From the NCBI GenBank assembly GCA_035294325.1, contig DATGLE010000292.1, forward strand, positions 1 through 10,351: a stretch of DNA of 10,351 nt, in the 5' to 3' direction. Shown one piece after another: positions 1-6,250 of the stretch. Position numbers and translations under genes: made by a program. Origin of the DNA: DATGLE01 sp035294325. Lineage in GTDB: Bacteria > Chloroflexota > Ktedonobacteria > Ktedonobacterales > Ktedonobacteraceae. Every line of letters begins with the position of its first letter. Position 1 is the first letter of the stretch. A model generated the notes under the pieces. The model had not been told where the DNA came from and did not search any database. It saw only the letters and a program-made list of their open reading frames with translations.

Positions 1-1439
1 CCAGTCGGCGACCAGCCGAGCAGATTGAGGCCCAGCGTGGGGCTTCCATTGTTATTGCTATCGTAATAGTGATACACGAGCAGAGAGCCGTCCCTGTCGG
101 TCATTACCGTTTGCCCGCCGGGTCCGACGATGTTACCGTGCGCGCTGAGAATGATCGTGCCGCCCCCGTCGAGCATGTTTACGCCGCCCTCATCTATGTA
201 CGGCCCGGTGACGCTGGTTGAGCGCCCCACAATGATGTGGTAGGTGGCGCTGGGAGAACAGCAGGTATCAATAGAGGCAAACAGGTAGTAATACCTGCCA
301 TAGCGGTAGATGTAAGCTCCTTCCAATCCTTTAGAGATGTCCAGGCGTTTTGCCAGGTGATAGATGGTCGGGTTAGAAGAGAGCTGTTTGCCCGTCGATG
401 GATCAAGCTGGATCATATAGATGCCGTTCCACCAGGAACCGAAGGAGAGCCACCAGTTGCCAGCAGCATCGACGATCAGGCCCGGATCGATGGCATTATA
501 TGGCGAACCGGCGCTGGAGGTAAAGACTGGTCCCTGATCGATCCAGCTTCCAGGCGCGGCGCTGCTGCTGGTAGCAAGACCGATGGCCGAAACCTGCGAG
601 CCAAAGGATGAGACGGCATAATAGAGCCAGTACTTGCCGTTATGATAGGAGACATCGGGTGCCCACATATCGTGCGTACCGCCGTTATATGTACCAATCC
701 AGGAGGGGAACGTATTGAACACAGGAACGGCATTGCTAAAGTGGATGCGATCCGGCGAAGTGTGCACCTCGATGCCATCGCGCGGCTCCGCCAGGCTGGT
801 GCTGAAGAGATAGTAGGTGCCACTGGCCGTCCTGATCATCGATGGATCGTGGACGGTGACATTTCCGGTCACATAGCCAGGGTTGGGATACGCCGGCACG
901 CCCGTGGAAACCAGCTTCCAGAGCTGGTCGCTGGCCCCGGTGTACGCGGCCTGAACGATGCTGGCGCCCGGCGTGGTGGCGGCGCCGGCGACATCCAGCA
1001 CCAGGCCACTATTTTCGTTCAGGATTTCATAGGCGCCGCTGCCGTTACTGAGAAATTCCCAGAGGTGGTCGTTGGTACCGTTATCGGCCCACTGGAGCAC
1101 GCTGGCCCCCGCCGAGGTGGAAGCGCCGCTCACCCCCAGAATCTCGCCGCTGTGCATATTCAGGATCTTGTAATATCCGCTGCCAGCAGGAATGAAGTGC
1201 CACAGGTGGTCCGGCTGGCCGTTATCGATCCATTGCCGCGCGGTTGAGCCAGCCTGAAGAAAAGGAGCAGAAATACCGAGAACCAGCCCGCTGCGTTCGT
1301 TGACAATCCTGTACTGGTAAATGGTGTCGAGCGTTGCGGCGCTTGCCGCTCTGGTCTTGTGAGGCCATACTGTAAACAGGCCGACAAGTGCTACGGACAA
1401 GAGCATGATAGCTACCAGGCATTTCACAAGTCGTTTCAT
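1..1439 (-). CDS. Secreted GH43 endo-1,5-alpha-L-arabinanase with N-terminal ricin-B lectin domain (3' end beyond window)
   Basis: Secreted enzyme predicted to cut the alpha-1,5-L-arabinan backbone of plant pectin. My own translation from ATG at 1439 gives 479 residues before the window edge. Residues 1-33 form a signal peptide (basic start MKRLVK, hydrophobic core, likely cleavage after TRAASA). Residues about 39-180 hold three ricin-B/CBM13-like repeats, each with an NxxSG...LGV/LDV pattern ending in D(H/Q)LW. From about residue 190 comes a five-bladed GH43 domain: HDPS with the putative base Asp198, WAPD at 259, NAIDP with Asp318 (pKa modulator), GSWW, EGAY with the putative acid Glu373, then the DTCCSPSATY and VGRS...TGPY blocks typical of arabinanases. 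Two Shine-Dalgarno-like sites (AAAGGA, AAGGAG) precede the start. It follows the LacI gene on the same strand by 114 bp. The lectin domain lying N-terminal to the catalytic domain is not the only order known. GH43 arabinanase is strongly supported; exact substrate is inferred. Confidence 0.92.
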   Translation of the reverse strand, partial: MKRLVKCLVAIMLLSVALVGLFTVWPHKTRAASAATLDTIYQYRIVNERSGLVLGISAPFLQAGSTARQWIDNGQPDHLWHFIPAGSGYYKILNMHSGEILGVSGASTSAGASVLQWADNGTNDHLWEFLSNGSGAYEILNENSGLVLDVAGAATTPGASIVQAAYTGASDQLWKLVSTGVPAYPNPGYVTGNVTVHDPSMIRTASGTYYLFSTSLAEPRDGIEVHTSPDRIHFSNAVPVFNTFPSWIGTYNGGTHDMWAPDVSYHNGKYWLYYAVSSFGSQVSAIGLATSSSAAPGSWIDQGPVFTSSAGSPYNAIDPGLIVDAAGNWWLSFGSWWNGIYMIQLDPSTGKQLSSNPTIYHLAKRLDISKGLEGAYIYRYGRYYYLFASIDTCCSPSATYHIIVGRSTSVTGPYIDEGGVNMLDGGGTIILSAHGNIVGPGGQTVMTDRDGSLLVYHYYDSNNNGSPTLGLNLLGWSPT

Positions 1440-1456
1440 AAGAGTCCTTTCTCCTT

Positions 1457-1502
1457 TAAAATAACCTTCTGGCCTTGAGTAAAATAACCTTCTGGCCTTG
1501 AG
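1457..1502. repeat. Perfect 23-bp tandem duplication upstream of the arabinanase gene
   Basis: Two identical 23-bp units (1457-1479 and 1480-1502) follow each other without a gap, each containing AACCTTCTGGCCTTGAG on the plus strand. They lie directly before the Shine-Dalgarno region of the GH43 gene, within the 114-bp gap after the LacI stop codon. On the transcribed strand each unit reads CTCAAGGCCAGAAGG followed by a T-rich end. It may be a doubled regulator site or a recent slippage duplication; nothing in the sequence decides. Confidence 0.9.
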
Positions 1503-1553
1503 AAGATCAGCTATTTAATTGCTTATAGCAACGTCTTCCGCGTCTTTCGCCTT

Positions 1554-2609
1554 TCAGTCTGCATCTACAACCGGAGAAGAGGTGAAGCCAGTCTGCCGGC
1601 CCATCGTGCTTTCACGCACGATCAACTGGCAGGGAACCTCGACGCGCTCAGGCGGCCCGGTGCGCGTTCCATTGATGCGTCCGTAGAGAAAGGCCACCGC
1701 CAGATCGCCAATCTTCTCCTTATCCGGCGAGACGGTTGTTAAAGATGGAATAGAATAGCGCCCGGCTTCAATATCGTCGAAGCCCACCACGGCGATATCT
1801 TCCGGTACATGGTAGCCGGCATCGTAGATAGCGCGTATGACGCCAAGCGCAAGGTAATCATTGAAGCAGAAGACCGCATCAGGAGGGGCATCCAGCGCCA
1901 GCAACTGGCGCATAGCGCGAGCGCCGCTGCTCAGGCTGTAGGAAGGAATGCCGCGTATAACCAGGCCAGGGTCAAAGGATAGCCCATGAGCGGCCAGCGC
2001 TTCGCTATAACCGCGCAGGCGCAGGTTTGATGTTTGCGTAGGGCGCGAATCCAGTTCTTGCACGCCGATGGCGGCGATGCGCTTTCGTCCGAGGCTGATA
2101 AGATGCCGGGTAGCCATATAAGCAGTCGAGACGTTATCGTAGGTCACATGATCGTAAGGAACGTCGTAAACGCGGTCTCCCAGTAAAACGATAGGAATGG
2201 TTCCTTTGTTTGGCTGCATATCCTCCGGTTCCAGGGCCAGAGGACTCAGGATCACGCCATCGATGAGGTGCGGGGTCAGGCCCTGAATCACATCGCGCTC
2301 GCTGGCGCGCCGGGCCTGGGTCTGGTCGATAAGAACGGTGTAAGAATGGGTAGCAGCCGAGGCAATGATGGCATTGCCGATTTCCGAAAAATAGGCGTTG
2401 CTCAGATCAGGGACGGCATATGCCAGGATGCCGGAACGCCCCCGCCGCAGGTAGCGCGCCGATAAATTCGGCTGATAGTTCAGCTCCTCGATAGCAGCCT
2501 TAACTCGCTCCCGCATCTCAGGCGTGACATAGGGATAGTCGTTCACGACGTTGGAAACCGTGCGCACCGAGACGCCTGCCCTGCGCGCGACATCTTTCAG
2601 TGTTGCCAC
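1554..2609 (-). CDS. LacI-family transcriptional regulator, probably of the arabinan/arabinose genes
   Basis: Sugar-responsive DNA-binding repressor of 351 residues. It has an N-terminal HTH (MATLKDVARRAGVSVRTVSN), a hinge helix with the CpG-inserting leucine (ARYL, Leu54), and a periplasmic-binding-protein-like effector domain from about residue 60, ending with the usual DIAVVGFDD and SLTTVSPD blocks. I choose GTG at 2609: it gives the standard family N-terminus and has GAGG 9 nt upstream. A longer frame starting with TTG at 2651 is rejected because the predicted transcription start lies near 2655, leaving almost no leader. The downstream gene on the same strand is a GH43 arabinanase, so arabinose or arabino-oligosaccharides are the likely inducers (inference). 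The promoter carries a CG-centred palindrome at +1, pointing to autorepression. Confidence 0.95.
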   Translation of the reverse strand: MATLKDVARRAGVSVRTVSNVVNDYPYVTPEMRERVKAAIEELNYQPNLSARYLRRGRSGILAYAVPDLSNAYFSEIGNAIIASAATHSYTVLIDQTQARRASERDVIQGLTPHLIDGVILSPLALEPEDMQPNKGTIPIVLLGDRVYDVPYDHVTYDNVSTAYMATRHLISLGRKRIAAIGVQELDSRPTQTSNLRLRGYSEALAAHGLSFDPGLVIRGIPSYSLSSGARAMRQLLALDAPPDAVFCFNDYLALGVIRAIYDAGYHVPEDIAVVGFDDIEAGRYSIPSLTTVSPDKEKIGDLAVAFLYGRINGTRTGPPERVEVPCQLIVRESTMGRQTGFTSSPVVDAD

Positions 2610-2646
2610 CAATGCTCGCCTCAGCCCTTTCTCAGAGATGTGCCTT

Positions 2647-2658
2647 TGCAACGTTGCA
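2647..2658. promoter_or_regulatory. Putative LacI operator O1 (perfect palindrome) over the transcription start
   Basis: TGCAACGTTGCA is a perfect 12-bp palindrome with the central CG expected for LacI-family operators that are bent by a hinge leucine. It lies just downstream of the predicted -10 box of the adjacent LacI gene, covering the predicted +1, where bound repressor would block transcription. Confidence 0.7.
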
Positions 2659-2661
2659 TCA

Positions 2662-2691
2662 ATTGTAATCTGTTTATCCGGTATATGTCAA
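2662..2691 (-). promoter_or_regulatory. Promoter of the first LacI gene
   Basis: On the minus strand a perfect TTGACA (2691-2686) is followed after 18 bp by TACAAT (2667-2662). Transcription should begin near 2655, giving a leader of about 46 nt to the GTG at 2609. The arabinanase gene downstream may be co-transcribed from here; I found no equally good promoter in the 114-bp gap between them. Confidence 0.65.
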
Positions 2692-2751
2692 TGCAATGGG
2701 CATTAACTGGCCCGGAAGTATTGATTACTGCGGATTTTATCTCCATGAATT

Positions 2752-2763
2752 TATAACGTTGCA
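2752..2763. promoter_or_regulatory. Putative upstream LacI operator O2
   Basis: TATAACGTTGCA matches the palindrome at 2647-2658 in 10 of 12 positions, including the central CG. The centres are 105 bp apart, exactly ten turns of B-DNA, so both sites face the same side and could be bridged by a tetrameric repressor. Confidence 0.5.
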
Positions 2764-3095
2764 AAAACAGGGCGAGGTTCTTCTGGCCGCCGGCCAGCCC
2801 GGCTTGCTCCAGGCTGCATTCCGGGCCGCGGCCCCGCGATGAGCGCCTTGCGCCTCATCGCTGGCCCCTATCGCATGATGGACCGGGCGAGCTGCCTGGG
2901 ACGAGTAGCGTCAGAAGATGCAGGTCGCGCCTTCGGTCATCGTTGTGCAGGCACCCTCACGCTGCTCAAAGAGAGCGTGCTGGCGGCTCGTGCGATCAGC
3001 GATTTCTTTCTGCCGGGCCTACGCCATGAGTTCGAGATCACCTGGCATGATCTGAAAATTCAGTATCATCCGCAGGAATCTCCATAAGATCTGAC
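2764..3095. other. Intergenic region with small GC-rich hairpins and only a doubtful 82-codon frame
   Basis: No recognisable gene. Three short inverted repeats sit close together: CTGGCC/GGCCAG with a 3-nt loop (2783-2797), the palindrome GGGCCGCGGCCC (2823-2834), and a GCGATGAG hairpin (2836-2861) closed by GCGC around a 3-nt loop. A plus-strand frame 2839-3087 would start inside that last hairpin, has no Shine-Dalgarno sequence and resembles no family I know; it may be a gene remnant or chance. The 3' ends of this frame and of the minus-strand gene at 3096 almost meet. Confidence 0.5.
2836..2861. repeat. Short hairpin with GCGC-NNN-GCGC apex
   Basis: GCGATGAGCGC pairs with GCGCCTCATCGC around a CTT loop, with one bulged base. 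The apex (GCGC, three unpaired bases, GCGC) is the same as in most of the long palindromes at 5084-10188, but the stem is only about 11 bp and the conserved tail is not clear. It may be a decayed member of that family. Confidence 0.45.
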
Positions 3096-3833
3096 TCATT
3101 GGTAAAAGGCAGGCGCTTTCTTGAGCGTTTGCCACTGCGCCCCATCGTGTCCGAAGACAACCAGCGCCACTCGCTCGCGCTCGGCCACCTCCAGCAGTTT
3201 GCGCGTGCTCGCCCGCAGTTGCTCCTCGTCCTCATCAGTCGGCCACTTCCTGCGCTCGGGCGTAAAGAGAGGCTGCATGACGACAGCATCGATAGCCAGC
3301 AAGACCTTGCCGGTCTGCGGCAACTGCACCAGGACCGACTGATGTCCGGTGGTGTGTCCACTGGTCTCCAGCAGCCACAGGCCCGGCAGCAGTTCAACAT
3401 CTCCCTCTACCATCTGGTAGTGCAGTGCCGGATGATCCCAGTGAGGGCGGGCAGTGGCAAAGCGGGGATGTCCGCTCTTCGCCAGATCATAGTGCGCGCG
3501 CTGCACGACCAGCTTCGCGCGTCGAAAGGCATCATGGTAGCCGGCGTGATCTACATCGAAATGCGTGCAGATGAGCAGGTCGATCTGATCGGGCTTCAAC
3601 CCCAGACCATCCAGGTGCTCCAGCACGTTCTTTTCCTGCCGCGCCCGGGGCGCACCCGGCGGAGGCGTGTAGTCGGCTGGCAGCCCGCTATCGATCAGGA
3701 TATTCTTACCGTCACCGGTTTGAATGAGATAGCAGCCAGAGGACATTTCCATCGCGTGACCAGCGACGTGAAGCGTTGTGGCGGATAGCTGCAACAGGTA
3801 GAGCCTTTGCGGGACAGAGAGATTCGTAGACAT
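3096..3833 (-). CDS. Metallo-beta-lactamase-fold hydrolase, N-acyl-homoserine-lactonase-like
   Basis: Cytoplasmic metal-dependent hydrolase of 245 residues without signal peptide; its overall motif order fits the AiiA/AttM lactonase branch. It opens lactone rings or hydrolyses a related ester. Visible: NILIDSG at 44-50, the metal motif THFDVDHAG (His91, Asp93, Asp95, His96), ETSGHTTGHQS with His160, AIDAV with Asp182 and VVFGHD with His229. Canonical lactonases have HxHxDH; here the second position is Asp (HxDxDH), a variant I have seen in other members of the fold. AAAGGA lies 7 nt before the ATG. The gene stands alone between the two LacI regions, with no clear promoter; a TATACT near 3872 lacks a good -35. 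Whether the substrate is a quorum signal or a sugar lactone from nearby catabolism cannot be told. Confidence 0.85.
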   Translation of the reverse strand: MSTNLSVPQRLYLLQLSATTLHVAGHAMEMSSGCYLIQTGDGKNILIDSGLPADYTPPPGAPRARQEKNVLEHLDGLGLKPDQIDLLICTHFDVDHAGYHDAFRRAKLVVQRAHYDLAKSGHPRFATARPHWDHPALHYQMVEGDVELLPGLWLLETSGHTTGHQSVLVQLPQTGKVLLAIDAVVMQPLFTPERRKWPTDEDEEQLRASTRKLLEVAERERVALVVFGHDGAQWQTLKKAPAFYQ

Positions 3834-3984
3834 GTGTGCGTCCTTTCATCTTGAGTCGGTGTCAGGCATAGAGTATAGGTGCAATGGCCCCGCGCGGACT
3901 GTAATTCCTGCTACAGACATCTGGCGAATTCTGTGCTATGGTTTTTCCAGAACGAAGCCTCAGAGATGCCTGTCCCACTGCCGC
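3834..3984. other. Short intergenic gap without recognisable features
   Basis: Between two minus-strand genes. I see no strong terminator hairpin after the LacI stop codon and only a weak TATACT-like -10 for the downstream hydrolase. Confidence 0.5.
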
Positions 3985-5022
3985 TTATGAAGTTGTCGCC
4001 GCGCTCGATGGCGTGAAGGAGTTGCGTGGAGCGGAGGAGCCGCGAATGCACAACGTCTGGGCGAGAATGATTTCCTGGCGCGCCTGCGCGGCGGGATTCT
4101 GCAAGCGCTGGAAAAGGCGCTCGGCGGCGGCGCTGCCTAATTCGTAGGTAGGCTGGGTAACTGTCGTCAGCGAGATGGTACCGAGCGCGCTCCAGGGCAT
4201 CTCATCGTAACCAATGACCGCGATATCATCGGGCACGCGCAGGCCGCGCTCATGCAGAACATCCAGCGCGCCCACCGTCGTGAAATTGCTGCCCACGAAC
4301 AGCGCGTCGATGGGCGGATCCAGTTCCAGCAGTTCGCGCGCACATTGACGCCCGCTCTGCTCATTGAAATCGCCATGCCGTTCGAGCCGGGGATCATGGA
4401 GAATGCCGGCATCGCGCAGCGCCAGACGATAGCCTTCAAGCCGGTCTCGCCCTGTCGTAATCGTCTTATGCCCCAGAATGGCACCGATGCGGCGATAGCC
4501 ATTCTGGATCAAATGCGTCACGGCTTCGCGCGCCCCGGCAATATTATCGGTCAGCACGGCATCGATGCGGCTATCCTTGATGCGCCGGTCAAGCGCGACA
4601 ATTGGAATGCTGCGCTCGTGAAACCTGTTGAGGCCGCGCACCTGCTCGCGCGTTGGCACGATAATCACGCCGGCAACGCGCTCGTCGCTCAAGACCGCAA
4701 GGTACTGCTGCTCCCGCTGCGGATTCTCGTCGGAGTTGCAGAGGATCATGCTATATCCCCGGCGCTGCGCAACGTCCTCGACGCCTTTGATAAGTCCTGT
4801 AAAAAACGGATTCTGAATATCGGAGACGAGCAGGCCGATAATGGTTGAATGGTTGGTGCGCAGCGAGCGCGCGGCGCGACTGGGACGATACGCCAGTTCC
4901 TCAATTGCGGCTTCGACGCGTGCCCTCACCTCGCTATTGACGCGGGCAGTTCCGTTAAGCACGCGCGAAACGGTTGAAATGGAGACACCCGCCCGTCTCG
5001 CTACTTCCTGAATGTTCGCCAT
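3985..5022 (-). CDS. LacI-family transcriptional regulator, divergent from the rhamnose-mutarotase cluster
   Basis: DNA-binding sugar sensor of 345 residues. HTH at 3-22 (NIQEVARRAGVSISTVSR), hinge ARSL with Leu54, and effector domain with IGLLVSDIQNPFF at about 62-74, the IVPTREQ block, LDRR, and the C-terminal AVIGYDEMPW...SLTTVTQP block typical of the RbsR/PurR-like group. The start is the family-typical MANIQ; the best Shine-Dalgarno (AAGGAGG) is unusually far, about 13 nt upstream, with AGGGGG closer. The gene has a strong promoter facing away from the mutarotase promoter, and both leaders hold a TGAAA-N4-TTTC element, so it probably controls itself and the plus-strand cluster. Effector inferred to be L-rhamnose or a related sugar. 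A 61-bp palindrome sits in its own leader. Confidence 0.95.
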   Translation of the reverse strand: MANIQEVARRAGVSISTVSRVLNGTARVNSEVRARVEAAIEELAYRPSRAARSLRTNHSTIIGLLVSDIQNPFFTGLIKGVEDVAQRRGYSMILCNSDENPQREQQYLAVLSDERVAGVIIVPTREQVRGLNRFHERSIPIVALDRRIKDSRIDAVLTDNIAGAREAVTHLIQNGYRRIGAILGHKTITTGRDRLEGYRLALRDAGILHDPRLERHGDFNEQSGRQCARELLELDPPIDALFVGSNFTTVGALDVLHERGLRVPDDIAVIGYDEMPWSALGTISLTTVTQPTYELGSAAAERLFQRLQNPAAQARQEIILAQTLCIRGSSAPRNSFTPSSAATTS

Positions 5023-5063
5023 ACGCCCCCTGTGTCCTCCTTAAAGAAACTGCCATGTCCCGC

Positions 5064-5082
5064 TCGCTCCTGCGGCGCTCGC
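5064..5082. repeat. Conserved GC-rich tail of palindrome A
   Basis: Reverse complement of the 19-bp tail found beside palindromes B, D and E; read in that orientation it is GCGAGCGCCGCAGGAGCGA. It differs from the copy at 10193-10211 at two positions and abuts the hairpin with a 1-nt gap. Confidence 0.7.
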
Positions 5083-5083
5083 C

Positions 5084-5144
5084 GGATGGACGGTAGTGTG
5101 GGACCATGCGCAGCGCGCATGGTCCCACACACCACCGTCCATCC
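5084..5144. repeat. Long intergenic palindrome A (61 bp)
   Basis: Arms 5084-5111 and 5115-5144 pair almost completely (outer GGATGGACGGT, inner GGGACCATGCGC) around the 3-nt loop AGC, with one 2-nt length difference. The closing pairs are GCGC/GCGC. It would lie in the leader of the LacI mRNA, about 60 nt before the start codon, where it forms a strong RNA hairpin. No T-run follows it on either strand, so it is not a normal intrinsic terminator. Confidence 0.9.
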
Positions 5145-5181
5145 TCTGCACAACGAAGCCGCCCGAATAATGCTTTCGTCA

Positions 5182-5195
5182 TGAAATCATTTTCC
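5182..5195. promoter_or_regulatory. Putative operator for the second LacI regulator (regulator side)
   Basis: TGAAATCATTTTCC: its first 13 bases are the reverse complement of bases in the element at 5358-5371. It has the TGAAA-N4-TTTC form, resembling cre-type LacI operators with the central CG altered to CA. It lies about 40 nt downstream of the predicted start of the LacI transcript. Confidence 0.55.
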
Positions 5196-5240
5196 CATCG
5201 ACGGGAGATCGCGCATCGCATCCTCTCTTCCGCCAATCCA

Positions 5241-5269
5241 AATATACGCGTATGCAGCCCATCTGTCAA
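5241..5269 (-). promoter_or_regulatory. Promoter of the second LacI gene
   Basis: Minus strand: TTGACA (5269-5264), 17-bp spacer, TATATT (5246-5241). Predicted start near 5234, leaving a leader of about 210 nt that contains an operator-like element and palindrome A. Confidence 0.7.
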
Positions 5270-5326
5270 GATTGCGAAATGGCGTACAGGCGGTCCCCAT
5301 CAGGAATACAGAGCAACGGGCAGCCC

Positions 5327-5355
5327 TTGACAGATGGCATTGCAGCAGGTATAGT
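5327..5355 (+). promoter_or_regulatory. Promoter of the mutarotase/sugar cluster
   Basis: TTGACA (5327-5332), 17-bp spacer, TATAGT (5350-5355). Predicted start near 5362, inside the operator at 5358-5371, giving a leader of about 128 nt before the mutarotase gene. Its -35 region and that of the opposing promoter form a 12-bp inverted repeat (5259-5270 and 5326-5337). Confidence 0.75.
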
Positions 5356-5357
5356 AC

Positions 5358-5371
5358 TGAAAATGATTTCA
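5358..5371. promoter_or_regulatory. Putative operator for the second LacI regulator (cluster side)
   Basis: TGAAAATGATTTCA is a near-palindrome placed two bases after the -10 box, over the predicted +1 of the sugar cluster, a position that would repress by steric block. It matches the cre-like pattern TGNAANCGNTNNCA except that the central CG reads TG. Confidence 0.65.
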
Positions 5372-5489
5372 CATCTATGTGAGCCTTCCCGAGTAACCAG
5401 TAGAAGATAGATCAAAGCCACGATCAACGCGGGCACAAAGCGGGGCCTTTATCCCCGGGTGTTTATCGCTCATGCAAGGAAGTTATCAC

Positions 5490-5813
5490 ATGCAACGTTT
5501 TGGTCAGGTTATCAGAATCAGAGAAGAGTGCATTCCGGAGTACGAGCGACTGCATGCCGAGACATGGCCGGGCGTGCTCGCCACCATTCATGCGTGCAAT
5601 ATACGCAACTACTCGATCTTCCGCTATGGGACCTGGCTCTTCGCCTACTTCGAGTACGTCGGCGATGATTTCGCCGCCGACATGAAGAAAATGGCTGCTG
5701 ATCCCACGACTCAGCGCTGGTGGTCCTTCACCGATCCCATGCAGGAGCCGCTCCCCGAGCGAGCGCCCGGGGAGTGGTGGACGACAATGAAAGAGGTCTT
5801 TCACACGGAATAG
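5490..5813 (+). CDS. rhaM: L-rhamnose mutarotase
   Basis: Interconverts the alpha and beta anomers of L-rhamnose so that the next enzyme receives the right form; small cytoplasmic ferredoxin-like-fold dimer. The 107-residue product has the usual family length (about 104). The pattern follows E. coli RhaM as I remember it: PEYERLHAETWPGV with the catalytic His22, NYSIF with Tyr41, QRWW with Trp77-Trp78, and the C-terminal EVF. I choose ATG 5490 rather than 5472 because AAGGAAG at 5476-5482 stands 7 nt before it and the protein then begins at the usual MQRFGQV. It is first behind a strong operator-covered promoter. No rhamnose isomerase, kinase or aldolase is in the window, so the sugar may be handled by the oxidative route through the SDR enzymes, or be another 6-deoxy sugar. 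Confidence 0.92.
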   Translation: MQRFGQVIRIREECIPEYERLHAETWPGVLATIHACNIRNYSIFRYGTWLFAYFEYVGDDFAADMKKMAADPTTQRWWSFTDPMQEPLPERAPGEWWTTMKEVFHTE

Positions 5814-5825
5814 CGAGCCAGTTGG

Positions 5826-6056
5826 CTACGACGCGCTGATGCTCGGAATGCGAATGCCGTCCCATGCGCGGCGCACTTCGCCGCCGGGGTCGTTTTCGAC
5901 GCGACATGCTTTGTCAAAGATCATCGTCGCCCGCTCGCTTAGAGCGTAGGCAGGCCAGAAGGGCAATCCGCGGGAGCCGGGCCTGCCATCGCAGGCGAAC
6001 GCCAGCCATGCCTCGCTCATGTTCTCGGCCAGGGCGGCGCGTTCGGGACCTGATGG
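5826..6056 (-). pseudogene. C-terminal remnant of a type-B carboxylesterase
   Basis: About 75 codons on the minus strand match the end of type-B carboxylesterases (para-nitrobenzyl-esterase group): GPERAALAENMSEAWLAFA, then LPFWPAY, ERATMIFD, CRVENDP and RRAWDG before a stop. The whole catalytic part (Ser-Glu-His) is missing; homology ends at about 6053 and the frame meets a stop at 6081-6083. The gene therefore lost its front end at the point where the integrase remnant on the other strand begins. It lies between mutarotase and SDR genes in the opposite direction, so it is debris rather than part of the operon. Confidence 0.75.
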
Positions 6057-6250
6057 CAAAACGCGGACACGGTGAAGTGGCTATTTACCGTCGCGAGGAT
6101 GGTCGCTGGACCGCAGAGATCTCGCTCGAAAATGGAAAGAGCAAATTCCTCTATGGAAAAACACGGAAACACGATGCAGAAAATGAGGTAAAGCGAGCAT
6201 TCAAGCCCACTGAGGACGGAGGAAAACGGAATGAGTCTCGATGTATTTAA
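6053..6250 (+). pseudogene. N-terminal remnant of a tyrosine recombinase (phage-type integrase)
   Basis: Beginning at ATG 6053, about 47 codons match the N-terminal arm-binding (AP2-like) domain of phage-type integrases: MAKRGHGE, AIYRREDGRW, EISLENGKSK and YGKTRK followed by a helical segment. The core-binding and catalytic domains (R...HxxR...Y) are absent: homology stops near 6190 and the frame ends at 6250 inside the next gene. No clear Shine-Dalgarno sequence is visible. It is most likely a scar of a mobile element that inserted into the esterase gene and was then deleted. A functional small DNA-binding protein is possible but less likely. Confidence 0.7.

Noticed and set aside
237..1247. 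Plus-strand open frames 237-611 and 642-1247
   Set aside because: They lie antisense to the GH43/ricin-B gene, which has clear family motifs and a signal peptide; the plus-strand products resemble nothing.
2839..3087. 82-codon plus-strand frame as a real gene
   Set aside because: Its ATG is inside a hairpin, it lacks a Shine-Dalgarno sequence and the product is not recognisable; kept only as a note in the intergenic entry.
3099..3788. 229-codon plus-strand frame
   Set aside because: Exact antisense shadow of the metallo-beta-lactamase-fold gene.
4066..4078. GAATGATTTCCT-like match to the operator of the second LacI gene
   Set aside because: Lies within the 3' coding part of the LacI gene, only a partial match without symmetry.
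5084..5144. Palindromes A, B, D and E as intrinsic terminators
   Set aside because: No T-run follows the stems, and several stand upstream of genes; only C has a suitable place and some A/T after it.
5751..5774. CTCCCCG/CGGGGAG inverted repeat with 10-nt loop
   Set aside because: Inside the mutarotase coding region, short arms; likely chance in GC-rich coding DNA.
5864..6052. Upstream extension of the integrase-remnant frame
   Set aside because: This part is arginine-rich, low in normal protein character and antisense to the esterase remnant; integrase similarity begins only at 6053.
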